NCBI GenBank assembly: GCA_963753485.1
Contig: CAVWCL010000007.1
Location: 248,001-312,000, forward strand
Direction: 5' to 3'
From: CAWDLX01 sp963753485
GTDB lineage: Bacteria > Actinomycetota > Actinomycetes > Mycobacteriales > Micromonosporaceae
DNA: 64,000 nt
Positions within the stretch are counted from its first letter, which is position 1. The number at the start of each line of letters is the position of its first letter. Below are positions 42,060 through 51,362 of this stretch, piece after piece. The position numbers were made by a program, and so were the translations under genes. Below the pieces are notes generated by a model, which saw only the letters and a program-made list of their open reading frames with translations, made no database searches and was not told the DNA's origin.

Positions 42060-43118
42060 ATGAGCGATACCACCACGAGTGGCGATCGTTTGGTGACTGC
42101 GGATGAGGCTAAGGACGGCGAAGACGTCCTCGCCGTGGCCGTCAACGCTCCAGACATCGCCGTACCGGTAGGCCTGCCGGCCGCTGCGATCATCGGTCGC
42201 TCGCCTGGCCAGCTCGCCTTCATGCGCCTGCGCCGCGACCGCTCGGTGATGCCGAGCGTGGCCGTCCTGCTCTTCTTCTTCGTGCTCGCCTTCGCGGCGC
42301 CGCTCATCGAGAAGCTCTACGGGCAGAGCCCGACGAACACCAACCCGCGGCTGATCTCGCTGCACGGCGCGCTGCCGCTTGGTGTCAACGGTGGCATGAG
42401 CAGCGAGCACTGGCTTGGCATCACACCCAACCTCGGCCGCGACATCATGATGCAGGTGATCTACGGACTCCGCACGTCGCTGATGATCGCGTTTGCCGCG
42501 GCCATCCTGACCACGATGCTCGGTGTGCTGATCGGCATCGTGGCCGGATACGCGACCGGCTTGCTCGCTGCCGTGATCAATTGGTTTACCGATTTCGTAC
42601 TCGCGTTCCCGTTCCTGGTGTTCTCCCTCGCCGCCATCCCGGTGATTGTCAACCGCGTCTATGGCGACAATCCGCGGGAGAACCCGCTCTTCCGGATCGT
42701 CATTCTGATCCTCGTGCTGGCCACGTTCGGCTGGCCGTACACCGCGCGCATCGTGCGCGGTCAGGTCCTGTCCCTGCGCGAGCGTGAGTTCGTTGAGGCA
42801 GCCAAGGCGGCCGGCGCCGGCACCGCGCATATGCTGTTCCGTCAGCTGCTGCCGAATCTGTGGGCGCCGATCCTCGTGGTCTTCTCGCTCAGTGTGCCGT
42901 CTCTCATTACGGCGGAGGCGGCGTTGTCGTTCCTGAACATCGGCGTGATCGAGCCGACACCAGACCTGGGCAGGATGATTTTCGACAGTCTCGGCTACGC
43001 CCAGTCGGATCCCTGGTTCACGTTGTTCCCGGGCGTCACCATCTTCTTGCTGGTGCTCGCGTTCAACTTGCTCGGCGATTCGATCCGGGACGCGTTGGAT
43101 CCGAGGTCATCTCGCTGA
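42060..43118 (+). CDS. Peptide ABC importer permease (DppC/OppC-like)
   Basis: The 352-residue polytopic permease has an N-terminal cytoplasmic extension of about 60 residues, then a first helix (VMPSVAVLLFFFVLAFAAPLIEKLY) and the BPD_transp_1 domain. The ATPase-contacting loop is REREFVEAAKAAGAGTAHMLFRQLLPN. ATG 42060 follows GGAAGGAG 9 nt upstream. It is the first gene of a five-gene importer, in front of the binding protein, whereas DppC normally follows DppB. Confidence 0.93.
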   Translation: MSDTTTSGDRLVTADEAKDGEDVLAVAVNAPDIAVPVGLPAAAIIGRSPGQLAFMRLRRDRSVMPSVAVLLFFFVLAFAAPLIEKLYGQSPTNTNPRLISLHGALPLGVNGGMSSEHWLGITPNLGRDIMMQVIYGLRTSLMIAFAAAILTTMLGVLIGIVAGYATGLLAAVINWFTDFVLAFPFLVFSLAAIPVIVNRVYGDNPRENPLFRIVILILVLATFGWPYTARIVRGQVLSLREREFVEAAKAAGAGTAHMLFRQLLPNLWAPILVVFSLSVPSLITAEAALSFLNIGVIEPTPDLGRMIFDSLGYAQSDPWFTLFPGVTIFLLVLAFNLLGDSIRDALDPRSSR

Positions 43119-43159
43119 GTCAGCGGTGACCACAAGAGAGAAGTAGCAAAAACGCACAT

Positions 43160-43199
43160 CGCTCGACATGGCAAGGGCGTGTGTCGCCCTGGTCGAGCG
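43160..43199 (+). promoter_or_regulatory. Nested hairpin ahead of the binding-protein gene
   Basis: Outer arms CGCTCGAC (43160-43167) and GTCGAGCG (43192-43199) enclose inner arms AGGGCG (43174-43179) and CGCCCT (43185-43190). It lies 16 nt before GTG 43216, just upstream of the ribosome site. It may stabilise the downstream mRNA or attenuate (inference). Confidence 0.45.
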
Positions 43200-43215
43200 T
43201 GGAGGGAGAGAAACT

Positions 43216-44979
43216 GTGCGACGCAAATTGGCAGTGCTGTCGATCGGCGCCCTAGCGGTGGCGATCGCGGCGTCCGGCTGCACGTCCAACAACAACACTG
43301 GCAACAACGCCAACGTGCAACAGCAGGCTGGTGTGGTGTCCTACGACCCCGCCGACTCGACCGGTCCGGCGAAGCCGATCTCCGGCGCGACTCGGGGTGG
43401 CACCGTGTCGGTGCTGCTGAACTCCGACTTCGACCACCTTGACCCGGCACGCAGCTATGTCAACGTCCAGCAGGTCGTCGGTACGTTGATCACGCGCAGC
43501 CTCGCCACGTACAAAGAGGTTCCGCAGGCCGACGGTTCGGTCAAGATGACCGTCGTCGGGGACCTGGCGACCAACCCAGGTATCGACGTCAACAAGGACT
43601 GCAAGACCTGGAAGTACACCCTCAAGGACAACATCAAGTTTGAGGATGGCAGCCCGGTCACCGCAGCCGATGTCGCCTACGGCGTGGCCCGTTCGTTCAG
43701 CCCTCAGCTGGCCGAGGGCCCGCACTATGTCCAGAACTGGCTCGCCGGCACCGGTGCGACCAGCGCGGACTACAACAAGACCTACAAGGGCCCCTATGAC
43801 GGTGGCGCGGCGGTCCCGCCGGGCATCACCACGCCGGACACGAAGACCATCGTCTTCACGTTCCCGAACGCCAACTGTGACATGCCGTACGCCGCGGCCC
43901 TGCCGATGACGTCCCCGGTGCCGCAGGCCAAGGACACCAAGCTGGACTACGACCGGCACCCGATCTCGTCGGGTCCGTACATGATCTCCGAGTACATCAA
44001 GGACACGTCGCTGACCCTGGTCCGGAACCCGAACTGGGACCCGGCCACCGACGCCGCCCACAATGCGTACCCGGACACCATCAAGTTCGCCCTCAACGTC
44101 GACTCGCAGGCGATCAACCAGCGCCTCATCGCCGACTCCGGCGACGACCAGACGGCGCTGACCTGGGTGAACGTCAACCCTGAGGTGGCCGCGCAGGTGA
44201 CCGGACCGGTGGCGCAGCGCGTTATCGACGGCGCCACGCAGTTCGCCGAGTACATCACCATCAACAACGACCGGGTGACGGACGTCAACATCCGTAAGGC
44301 CCTCAACACCGCGATCGACAAGGACGCCGTCCTCAAGGCCGTCGGCGGCGACCTGGCCGGTACCCCGCTGAACACGATCGAGTCGCCGACCACCGCTGGG
44401 TGGAAGGACTACAACGTGTTCGGTGTCGGCTCGACCGGTGACCCCAACAAGGCGAAGACCATGCTCAACGGGGCCACCCCCGACCTGGTGCTGTGCTACG
44501 CCAACAGCGCTCGCCGGCAGAACCAGGCCCTGGCGATTCAGGACAGCCTGCAGAAGGCCGGCTTCAAGATCACGCTGAAGGCGATCGACGCAGCCAGCTA
44601 CTACACCATCCTCGGCAAGAAGGGCAACACCTGCGACCTGTACCGCAGTGGCTGGGGCTCGGACTGGCCGTCCGGTTCGACGATCATTGCACCGCTGCTC
44701 GATGGCCGGTCGATCCAGGCTGAGGGGAACCAGAACCTGGAGTACTTCAACGACGCCGGCGTCAACGCTGAGATCGACCGGATCTCCGCGCTCTCCGACG
44801 CCAGCAAGGCCGCCGATGACTGGGCCGCCCTCGACAAGAAGATCATGACTGACTTCGCGCCGATGATCCCGGTCGACAACGCCCGCAACTACACGCTGAT
44901 CGGGTCGAAAATCGGAGGGGCGTTCATGTCCTCCGCCTACGGCGTGACCAGCCTGAACACCATCTTCGTCAAGTCCTGA
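43216..44979 (+). CDS. Peptide ABC importer substrate-binding lipoprotein (SBP_bac_5)
   Basis: The 587-residue lipoprotein has signal peptide and lipobox RRKLAVLSIGALAVAIAASGC, with Cys about residue 22. The family-5 binding-protein core includes GGTVSVLLNSDFDHLDPARSY, YTLKDNIKFEDGSPVTAADVAYGVARSF and GPYMISEYIKDTSLTLVRNPNWDP, then a C-terminal GWGSDWPSG and EYFNDAGVNAEID. It would capture oligopeptides outside the membrane. GTG 43216 follows GGAGGGAG. Hairpins both before and after the gene suggest that its message is made or kept at a higher level than that of its neighbours. Confidence 0.95.
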   Translation: MRRKLAVLSIGALAVAIAASGCTSNNNTGNNANVQQQAGVVSYDPADSTGPAKPISGATRGGTVSVLLNSDFDHLDPARSYVNVQQVVGTLITRSLATYKEVPQADGSVKMTVVGDLATNPGIDVNKDCKTWKYTLKDNIKFEDGSPVTAADVAYGVARSFSPQLAEGPHYVQNWLAGTGATSADYNKTYKGPYDGGAAVPPGITTPDTKTIVFTFPNANCDMPYAAALPMTSPVPQAKDTKLDYDRHPISSGPYMISEYIKDTSLTLVRNPNWDPATDAAHNAYPDTIKFALNVDSQAINQRLIADSGDDQTALTWVNVNPEVAAQVTGPVAQRVIDGATQFAEYITINNDRVTDVNIRKALNTAIDKDAVLKAVGGDLAGTPLNTIESPTTAGWKDYNVFGVGSTGDPNKAKTMLNGATPDLVLCYANSARRQNQALAIQDSLQKAGFKITLKAIDAASYYTILGKKGNTCDLYRSGWGSDWPSGSTIIAPLLDGRSIQAEGNQNLEYFNDAGVNAEIDRISALSDASKAADDWAALDKKIMTDFAPMIPVDNARNYTLIGSKIGGAFMSSAYGVTSLNTIFVKS

Positions 44980-44990
44980 CGTAGATAGCT

Positions 44991-45022
44991 CTGGGGTGGC
45001 CGCTCACGGGCGGCCACCCCAG
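44991..45022 (+). terminator. Hairpin after the binding-protein gene (attenuator-like)
   Basis: CTGGGGTGGCCG (44991-45002) and its exact complement at 45011-45022 with an 8-nt loop, between the binding-protein and permease genes. Likely reduces transcription into the permease and ATPase genes. Confidence 0.65.
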
Positions 45023-45063
45023 AAGCACAGGTACCAGCCGGTCCAATGATGTGAAGGTGTGCC

Positions 45064-46056
45064 ATGATCCGCTTTCTGATCCAGCGCGCGCTACGTGCGG
45101 TACTCACTCTGTTCGCCATCAGCATCGTGACGTTCGCGCTGTTCTTCGTCGTGCCGTCAAATCCCGCGCTGGTGATGTGCGGCAAGAACTGTGATCCGAA
45201 ACAGATCCATGACACGCTGGTCAATCTGGGCCTGGACCAGCCGAAGTTGGTCCAGTACACGAGCTTCGTCAAGGGCATCTTCGTCGGCCGCGACTACGGG
45301 TCCGGTGACTTCTTGCGGCACTGCCCGGCGCCGTGCCTGGGCTATTCGTACCGCAGCAACGAGGCGGTGACCGAGATCATTGGCCGCACCCTGCCGGTGA
45401 CGGTGAGCATCGTTACCGGCGCCGCGATTCTGTGGATCTTGTTCGGGGTGAGCCTGGGGATGATCTCCGCGCTGAGACGCGGGACCGTCTTCGACAAGGT
45501 GTCGATCGGCGTCGCTTTGACCGGAGCGTCGCTGCAGGTCTACTTCTTCGGCCTGCTGCTTCTCATGATTTTTGTGTACACGTTCAAGTTGATGCCCTAT
45601 CCGCAGTATGTCTCGCTCTGGGTTGATCCGCTGGGGTGGCTCAAAGCGATGATCTTGCCCTGGGTGACCCTCGGCTTCCTCAACGCGGCCCTCTACGCCC
45701 GGCTCTCCCGGGCCCAGATGATCGAGACGCTCTCGGAGGACTTCGTGCGCACCGCCCGGGCCAAGGGCGTGCCGAAGCGAACTGTCTACCTGCGCCATGC
45801 GCTGCGCGCCGCGATCAACCCCATCGTCACCGTCGCCGGCCTCGACATCGGCCTTGCCCTGGGCGGCACCGTGATCACTGAGCGGGTGTTCAGCCTCAAC
45901 GGCCTCGGCAAGACCGCGGTCGACGCGGTGGCAGTCCTGAACCTCCCGGTCGTCCTGGCGACCGTGCTCCTGGCCGCGACGTTCATCGTGGTCGCCAATA
46001 TCATCGTGGACGGGCTCTACGCGGCCATCGATCCGCGGGTCCGGCTCGGCGCTTAG
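45064..46056 (+). CDS. Peptide ABC importer permease (DppB/OppB-like)
   Basis: The 330-residue protein has a typical DppB start (MIRFLIQRALRAVLTLFAISIVTFALFFVVPSNPA) and the EAA loop SEDFVRTARAKGVPKRTVYLRHALRAAINPIVT. A DppB-type periplasmic region contains CGKNCDPKQI. Five to six helices. An ATG with GGTGTGCC upstream is a weak ribosome site. It pairs with the DppC-like permease at 42060 despite being separated by the binding protein. Confidence 0.94.
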   Translation: MIRFLIQRALRAVLTLFAISIVTFALFFVVPSNPALVMCGKNCDPKQIHDTLVNLGLDQPKLVQYTSFVKGIFVGRDYGSGDFLRHCPAPCLGYSYRSNEAVTEIIGRTLPVTVSIVTGAAILWILFGVSLGMISALRRGTVFDKVSIGVALTGASLQVYFFGLLLLMIFVYTFKLMPYPQYVSLWVDPLGWLKAMILPWVTLGFLNAALYARLSRAQMIETLSEDFVRTARAKGVPKRTVYLRHALRAAINPIVTVAGLDIGLALGGTVITERVFSLNGLGKTAVDAVAVLNLPVVLATVLLAATFIVVANIIVDGLYAAIDPRVRLGA

Positions 46057-46088
46057 CCGCCGCGGCAGCAGAGAGGGAATCGGCAACA

Positions 46089-47168
46089 GTGTCTGCTCCA
46101 GCGGCATCGGCGCGGCCGGCCTACAGCGGCCCGTACCTGCAGGTCAAGGATCTTCGGGTGCAGTTCTCCACGGAGGACGGCATCGTGCGCGCGGTCGACG
46201 GCGTGACGTTCAACGTCGACCGGGGGCAAACCCTGGGCATCGTGGGTGAGTCCGGTTCGGGCAAGAGTGTCACCAGCATGGCCATCCTCGGCCTGCACAA
46301 CCCGAAGCGGACCCGGCTCTCCGGCGAGGTCCTCGTCGAGGGCCGCAACATCGTCGGCATGGACGACGAGGAGATCCGAAAGCTTCGCGGGTACGACATG
46401 GCGATGATCTTCCAGGATCCGCTCTCGGCGCTGCATCCGTTCTACACGATCGGCCGCCAGATCATCGAGGCGTACCAGATCCACCACCCCGGCGCGAGCA
46501 AGTCCGAAGGGCGCCGCCGGGCGATCGACATGCTCGACCGGGTGGGCATCCCGCAGGCCGCCAAGCGGGTCGACCAGTACCCGCACGAGTTCTCCGGCGG
46601 CATGCGCCAGCGCGCGATGATCGCGATGTCGCTCGTCAACGACCCGGCCCTGCTCATCGCGGACGAGCCGACGACGGCGCTGGACGTGACCGTACAGGCG
46701 CAGATCCTGGATCTCGTCGCCAGCCTGCAGGAGGAGTTCAACTCCGCGATCATCATCATCACCCACGACCTCGGCGTGATCAGCCAGGTCGCCGACGACA
46801 TCCTGGTGATGTATGCGGGCCGGGTCGCCGAGTACGGGACGAAGGAGCAGGTCCTGCGCGGGCCGCAGCATCCGTACTCCTGGGGTCTGCTGGCCAGCGT
46901 GCCATCACTGCACGGTGACGCCGACGCGGACCTGCTCCCGATCAAGGGAAACCCACCCAGCCTCATCAACGTCCCATCGGGCTGTGCCTTCCATCCGCGC
47001 TGCCGGTACGCGATGCTCAACGGTGGACCCTGCGATATCGAGGTCCCACAACTACTGCCGCTCATGGCCGTTGACGAGCCAGGCCACCTGGTCGCTTGCC
47101 ATCTGCCCGAGCGACAGCGCAAGGCCGTGTACGAGCAGGACATCGCGTCGGTCGGGGTCGCTCTGTGA
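46089..47168 (+). CDS. Peptide ABC importer ATP-binding protein (DppD/OppD-like)
   Basis: The 359-residue ATPase has Walker A GESGSGKSVT, Q-loop MIFQDPLSALHP, signature FSGGMRQRAMIAMSL, Walker B PALLIADEPTTALDVT and H-loop ITHDLGV. A C-terminal oligopeptide extension holds the Cys-rich CAFHPRCRYAM and GPCDIE region typical of OppD-type proteins, which may bind an iron-sulfur cluster. GTG 46089 is preceded by GAGAGGGAA. Works with the DppF-like ATPase downstream. Confidence 0.95.
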   Translation: MSAPAASARPAYSGPYLQVKDLRVQFSTEDGIVRAVDGVTFNVDRGQTLGIVGESGSGKSVTSMAILGLHNPKRTRLSGEVLVEGRNIVGMDDEEIRKLRGYDMAMIFQDPLSALHPFYTIGRQIIEAYQIHHPGASKSEGRRRAIDMLDRVGIPQAAKRVDQYPHEFSGGMRQRAMIAMSLVNDPALLIADEPTTALDVTVQAQILDLVASLQEEFNSAIIIITHDLGVISQVADDILVMYAGRVAEYGTKEQVLRGPQHPYSWGLLASVPSLHGDADADLLPIKGNPPSLINVPSGCAFHPRCRYAMLNGGPCDIEVPQLLPLMAVDEPGHLVACHLPERQRKAVYEQDIASVGVAL

Positions 47169-47193
47169 CCCGCTGGCAGGAAAGGGCAGACCG

Positions 47194-48228
47194 GTGACGG
47201 AACTGGTGACGCCGCAGCGTCAGAGCACCCCCTCGCGCACCACCGGGCAACCGTTGCTGCAGGTGGAGGGGCTGACGAAGTACTTCCCCGTGCGCGGCAC
47301 CGGCTTGCTCGGCGAGAAACAGGTCGTGCGTGCGGTGGACGGTATCGACTTCACCCTGGGTGCGGGCGAGACGCTCGGCGTGGTCGGTGAGTCGGGCTGC
47401 GGGAAGACGACCATGGGGCGGATGCTCGTGCGGCTGCTCGATCCGACCCATGGCAAGATCATTTTCGACGGTCGCGACATCACCCACCTGAGCCGCAGCG
47501 CGATGCGGCCGCTGCGGCAGGACATGCAGATCATCTTCCAGGACCCCTACTCGTCGCTGAACCCACGGCACACCGTTGGCGACATCGTCGCCATGCCGAT
47601 GAATGTCGGGCACATCAAGCCGCCGGGCGGCACCAAGAAGCGGGTGCGGGAGCTGCTGGAGCTGGTCGGGCTCAACCCCGAGCACTACAACCGCTACCCG
47701 CATGAGTTCTCGGGTGGCCAGCGCCAGCGCATCGGCGTCGCCCGGGCGCTCGCCCTGCACCCGAAGATGATCGTGGCGGACGAGCCGGTCTCGGCGCTGG
47801 ACGTCTCGATCCAGGCGCAGGTCATCAACCTGCTGCGAGATCTGCAGCGGGAGTTCAATCTGGCCTTCGTCTTCATCGCGCACGACCTGGCGGTGGTCCG
47901 GCACTTCTGCGAGCGGATCGCCGTCATGTACCTGGGCAAGGTGGTCGAGATCGGCACCCGGGCCGAGATCTACGACCGGCCGGCCCACCCGTACACCCGG
48001 GCCCTGCTCTCCGCCGTGCCCGACGTGACCAAGCTCGGCCGGTCGACCACCCGGATCCGGCTCGAAGGTGACGTACCCAGCCCGATCAACCCGCCGTCGG
48101 GCTGCCGCTTCCGTACCCGGTGCTGGAAGGCGCAGGACATCTGCGCCCAGCAGGAGCCACCGTTGACGTTGAAGGCCAACGGGTCGCACGCCGCCTGCCA
48201 TTTCCCGGAGGCCGCGCCGCTCGTCTGA
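47194..48228 (+). CDS. Peptide ABC importer ATP-binding protein (DppF/OppF-like)
   Basis: The 344-residue ATPase has Walker A GESGCGKTTMGRM, Q-loop IIFQDPYSSLNPRHTVGD, signature FSGGQRQRIGVARALAL, Walker B KMIVADEPVSALDVS and H-loop IAHDLAV. The C-terminal extension has CRFRTRCWKAQDIC. GTG 47194, preceded by AGGAAAGGG, is preferred to codons further upstream that overlap the DppD-like gene. Last gene of the importer. It converges on a peptidase gene. Confidence 0.95.
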   Translation: MTELVTPQRQSTPSRTTGQPLLQVEGLTKYFPVRGTGLLGEKQVVRAVDGIDFTLGAGETLGVVGESGCGKTTMGRMLVRLLDPTHGKIIFDGRDITHLSRSAMRPLRQDMQIIFQDPYSSLNPRHTVGDIVAMPMNVGHIKPPGGTKKRVRELLELVGLNPEHYNRYPHEFSGGQRQRIGVARALALHPKMIVADEPVSALDVSIQAQVINLLRDLQREFNLAFVFIAHDLAVVRHFCERIAVMYLGKVVEIGTRAEIYDRPAHPYTRALLSAVPDVTKLGRSTTRIRLEGDVPSPINPPSGCRFRTRCWKAQDICAQQEPPLTLKANGSHAACHFPEAAPLV

Positions 48229-48262
48229 TCCCGAGCCGTTCATCGGCCGCTACCGGTCGGTG

Positions 48263-50425
48263 TTAGGCCGGGGCGGGCTCGGGAAAGAGGTTTCGTCGCA
48301 GGAACTCGAGCTCGAGGCGCAGCAGGCGCTGGGCCAGGCCCCCGGCGGCCATGTGGGTGGCTCCGGCCAACGGGATCATGGCGTGTGGGCGGCCGGCGCG
48401 CAGCAGCGCGGCGGACAGGCGCATGGTGTGGGCGCTGACCACGTTGTCGTCGACCATGCCGTGGATCAGCAACAGTTCAGCGACCGGTTCGCCGCGGCGC
48501 ACCGGCTCCCCGGCCGCCTCGATGATCGAGTTGTGCACGTACACCTCGCTGGCCTCGGCGGGAAGGCCGAGATAGCGCTCGGTGTACGCGGTGTCGTAGA
48601 GGCTCCAGTCGGTGACCGGAGCGCCGGCGATGCCGCACCGGAAGAGATCCGGGTGGCGCAGCACCGCGAGGCCGGCGAGCCAGCCGCCGAAGGACCAGCC
48701 ACGTACGCCGACCCGCGCCAGATCCAGGTCCGGATGCTTGTCCGCCAGCGCGGCCAGCGCGTCCACCTGGTCGGCCAGGATGGTGTCGGCCAGCCGCCGG
48801 TGGATCACCTTCTCGAACGCCGGTGAGACCCCGGGGGTGCCGCGGTTGTCGATCACGACCACCGCGAAGCCGGCGTCGGCCCACCATTGCCGCTCCTGCC
48901 AGCGCGACCGGGCGGCGATCACCTCCTGGTGACCGGGGCCGCCGTAGATGTCGAGCAGCACCGGTAGCCGCCGCCCGGCAACGTGGCCGCGGGGGTAGAG
49001 GACCCCGGTCGGCAGGCGGCGGTCGGTAACCCGTTGCAGCAGCGGGCGCGGCGCGTACGGCGGCGCGGCGGCGTAGGACGTCAGCGAACCGACCTGCGTC
49101 CCTCCTGAGTGGATAGTCCAGTGAGTACCATCGTGGTCCAGCGAGGCCGCGCCGACGGCCACGGTCAGGCCGCCGGCGTGGCCGACATGCCAGCCGGGCG
49201 CAGCGGTCAGCCGGCTCACCTCGGTGCCCGCAATGGCGTGCGTGTTCACCTGGTAGAGGTGGCGCTCACTGGGCTCGCCCTCGCTCGCCTCGATCAGCAG
49301 GTCGGTGCCGACCAGCCCGCAGACGGCGCGCAGGTAGAGCGACGCCGGGGTCAGCAGGGCGCCGTCGGCGAACAGGCACCGGGCGTCGTAGCCGTCGTGG
49401 GCGAGGTCACCGCCGATGAGCACCCGCCCGTCGGTCAGGTAGGTCGGCGCGCCGGCGACCGGCTCCACCCATCGCGGGTCGGCCAGCTCGGCGTGGACCT
49501 GGGTCTCGCCGGTGCGCGGGTCGACCGCCAGCACCAGGCCGTGCTGCTGCAGCCGGCGCAGCACTGTGATCAGAGGGCCGCCGACATCGGTCCAGGAGAC
49601 CGAGACCAGGTACGGGTAGGTCTCCCGGTCCCAGTGCACGTCGACCCAGCCGCCGTCGAGGTCCAGCAGGTGCAGGGAGACCTCCGCGTTCGGCGTACCC
49701 GCGGCCGGGTAGGCGATCTCGCGGGCCGGGGCCGCCGGCTCAGCCGGATCGTGCAGGTGCCATCGCTGGACCCGGGCCTCGTCCACCCGGGCCGCCAGCA
49801 CCGACTCACCGTCGGGGGACCACCAGTACCCGCGGAAGCGGCCGAACTCCTCGGCCGCGATGAAGTCGGCGAGTCCCCAGGTGACCCCCGCGGTCTCGCC
49901 CTCGCCGGCCAGCACGGCGTCCCGTCCGCTGGTGAGGTCGAGCGCGTGCAGCGTGCCGCCGCTCACGTACGCCACCCGCCGGCCGGTCGGGTCGGGTCGC
50001 GGATCGACGACCGGACCTCCGGTCGGGTACACGGTGGGCGCGGCGGCGTCGGCGATCGGGGCGACCACCAGGGAGCCGCCGAGGGTGAAGGCGGCCAGCC
50101 GGACCAGCGGGTCGGTCGCGTAGGCGCCGATCCCGTTGGCATTCAGGCGCATGCGCTCCCGCAGCGCCTGTTCGGCCGGGGGCAGAGCATCGCCGGTGCC
50201 GTTTCCGCCCGGCCCGGCACTGAGCTGCTCGGCGATGGTGGCAGGGTCGCAGATCAGCCGCTCGGTGCCGGTGGCGACGTCGAAGGACCACAGTCGATCG
50301 ACGGTGTCCTCGGGCCCGGCCGAGCGCAGGAAACAGACCCGCTGGCCGTCGATCCCGATGCTCAGCGCGCGCGGTGCTCCGGCGGTGAAACCCCGGGTAC
50401 GGGCGGCCAGCTCCGGATAATCCAC
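48263..50425 (-). CDS. S9 family (DPP-IV-like) peptidase
   Basis: The 720-residue serine peptidase has an N-terminal beta-propeller (about residues 1-450) and a C-terminal alpha/beta-hydrolase domain. The nucleophile motif is GWSFGGWLAG (near 575-585), with LLIHGMVDDNV and ATHMAAG supplying the acid and His. DPP-IV-like enzymes remove dipeptides, often after Pro. No signal peptide is visible, so it is probably cytoplasmic. It faces the peptide importer and may digest imported peptides. Start uncertain: GTG 50425 fits homologous N termini, while GTG 50473 overlaps mshB. Confidence 0.9.
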   Translation of the reverse strand: MDYPELAARTRGFTAGAPRALSIGIDGQRVCFLRSAGPEDTVDRLWSFDVATGTERLICDPATIAEQLSAGPGGNGTGDALPPAEQALRERMRLNANGIGAYATDPLVRLAAFTLGGSLVVAPIADAAAPTVYPTGGPVVDPRPDPTGRRVAYVSGGTLHALDLTSGRDAVLAGEGETAGVTWGLADFIAAEEFGRFRGYWWSPDGESVLAARVDEARVQRWHLHDPAEPAAPAREIAYPAAGTPNAEVSLHLLDLDGGWVDVHWDRETYPYLVSVSWTDVGGPLITVLRRLQQHGLVLAVDPRTGETQVHAELADPRWVEPVAGAPTYLTDGRVLIGGDLAHDGYDARCLFADGALLTPASLYLRAVCGLVGTDLLIEASEGEPSERHLYQVNTHAIAGTEVSRLTAAPGWHVGHAGGLTVAVGAASLDHDGTHWTIHSGGTQVGSLTSYAAAPPYAPRPLLQRVTDRRLPTGVLYPRGHVAGRRLPVLLDIYGGPGHQEVIAARSRWQERQWWADAGFAVVVIDNRGTPGVSPAFEKVIHRRLADTILADQVDALAALADKHPDLDLARVGVRGWSFGGWLAGLAVLRHPDLFRCGIAGAPVTDWSLYDTAYTERYLGLPAEASEVYVHNSIIEAAGEPVRRGEPVAELLLIHGMVDDNVVSAHTMRLSAALLRAGRPHAMIPLAGATHMAAGGLAQRLLRLELEFLRRNLFPEPAPA

Positions 50426-50452
50426 CAGGAGATCGTCCCACGGCGCCCCGCG

Positions 50453-50458
50453 TAGAGT
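50453..50458 (+). promoter_or_regulatory. Leaderless-type -10 box of mshB
   Basis: TAGAGT, then 7 nt, then GTG 50466. Confidence 0.45.
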
Positions 50459-50465
50459 GGGCCAG

Positions 50466-51362
50466 GTGAGCACCCCAGCCGGGCCGGCCCAGCGCCGGAT
50501 GCTGTTCGTGCACGCCCATCCGGACGACGAGACGATCTCGACCGGGGCGACCATGGCTCGCTACGCCGCCGAGGGCGCGCAGGTCACGCTCGTCACCTGC
50601 ACGCTCGGCGAGGAGGGCGAGATCCACCTGCCCGAGCTCGCCGGACTCGCCGCCACCGAGGCCGATCAGCTCGGCGGCTACCGGTTGATCGAGCTTGCTC
50701 GGGCCTGTGCCGCGTTGGGGGTGACCGATCACCGGTTCCTCGGCGGCGCCGGGCGGTTCCGGGATTCGGGGATGATGGGGCTGCCGACCAACGATCACCA
50801 GCGGGCGTTCTGGCAAGCCGACCTCGACGCCGCCGCCGGACTGCTGCTGGACGTGATGCGCGAGACCCGCCCGCAGGTGGTGGTGACCTACGACGAGAAC
50901 GGCGGATACGGCCACCCGGACCACATCCAGGCCCACCGGGTGAGCATGCGCGCGGTCGAACTGGCGGCGGCGGAGGGAATCGGGCCGGCGAAGGTCTACT
51001 GCCCGGCCATCCCGCTCAGCGTGCTGGCCCGCGGCATGCAGGAGTTCGCCGGCAGCGCCAACAACCCGTTCGGCGATGCCCAGCGGGCCGAGGACCTGCC
51101 CTTCGGGGTGCCCGATGAGAAGATCGCCGCGCGCATCGACGCCCGCACGTACAAGGCGGCGAAGATGGCCGCGGTGCGGGCGCATGCGACCCAGATCCCG
51201 CCCACCTCCTGGCTGTTCACCCTGGCCTCGAGCTTCGGCGGCGACGCCCTCGGGGTGGAGCACTACACGCTGGCCGCGGGCGAGCAGAGCCCAGCCGGTG
51301 CCGGCGCCTGGGAGGACGACCTCTTCGCCGGGGTCGTGGCCGAGCTGTCCGCGCACCGGTGA
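50466..51362 (+). CDS. mshB: N-acetyl-1-D-myo-inositol-2-amino-2-deoxy-alpha-D-glucopyranoside deacetylase
   Basis: Second step of mycothiol synthesis: removes the acetyl group from GlcNAc-inositol. The 298-residue LmbE-type enzyme has the metal site HAHPDDE (residues 16-22) and YGHPDHIQAH (metal His 153), with the TCTLGEEGEIHLPEL segment typical of MshB. GTG 50466 follows a leaderless -10 box; GTG 50457 is possible. The next gene overlaps it by GTGA. Mycothiol presence supports an actinobacterial host. Confidence 0.96.
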   Translation: MSTPAGPAQRRMLFVHAHPDDETISTGATMARYAAEGAQVTLVTCTLGEEGEIHLPELAGLAATEADQLGGYRLIELARACAALGVTDHRFLGGAGRFRDSGMMGLPTNDHQRAFWQADLDAAAGLLLDVMRETRPQVVVTYDENGGYGHPDHIQAHRVSMRAVELAAAEGIGPAKVYCPAIPLSVLARGMQEFAGSANNPFGDAQRAEDLPFGVPDEKIAARIDARTYKAAKMAAVRAHATQIPPTSWLFTLASSFGGDALGVEHYTLAAGEQSPAGAGAWEDDLFAGVVAELSAHR

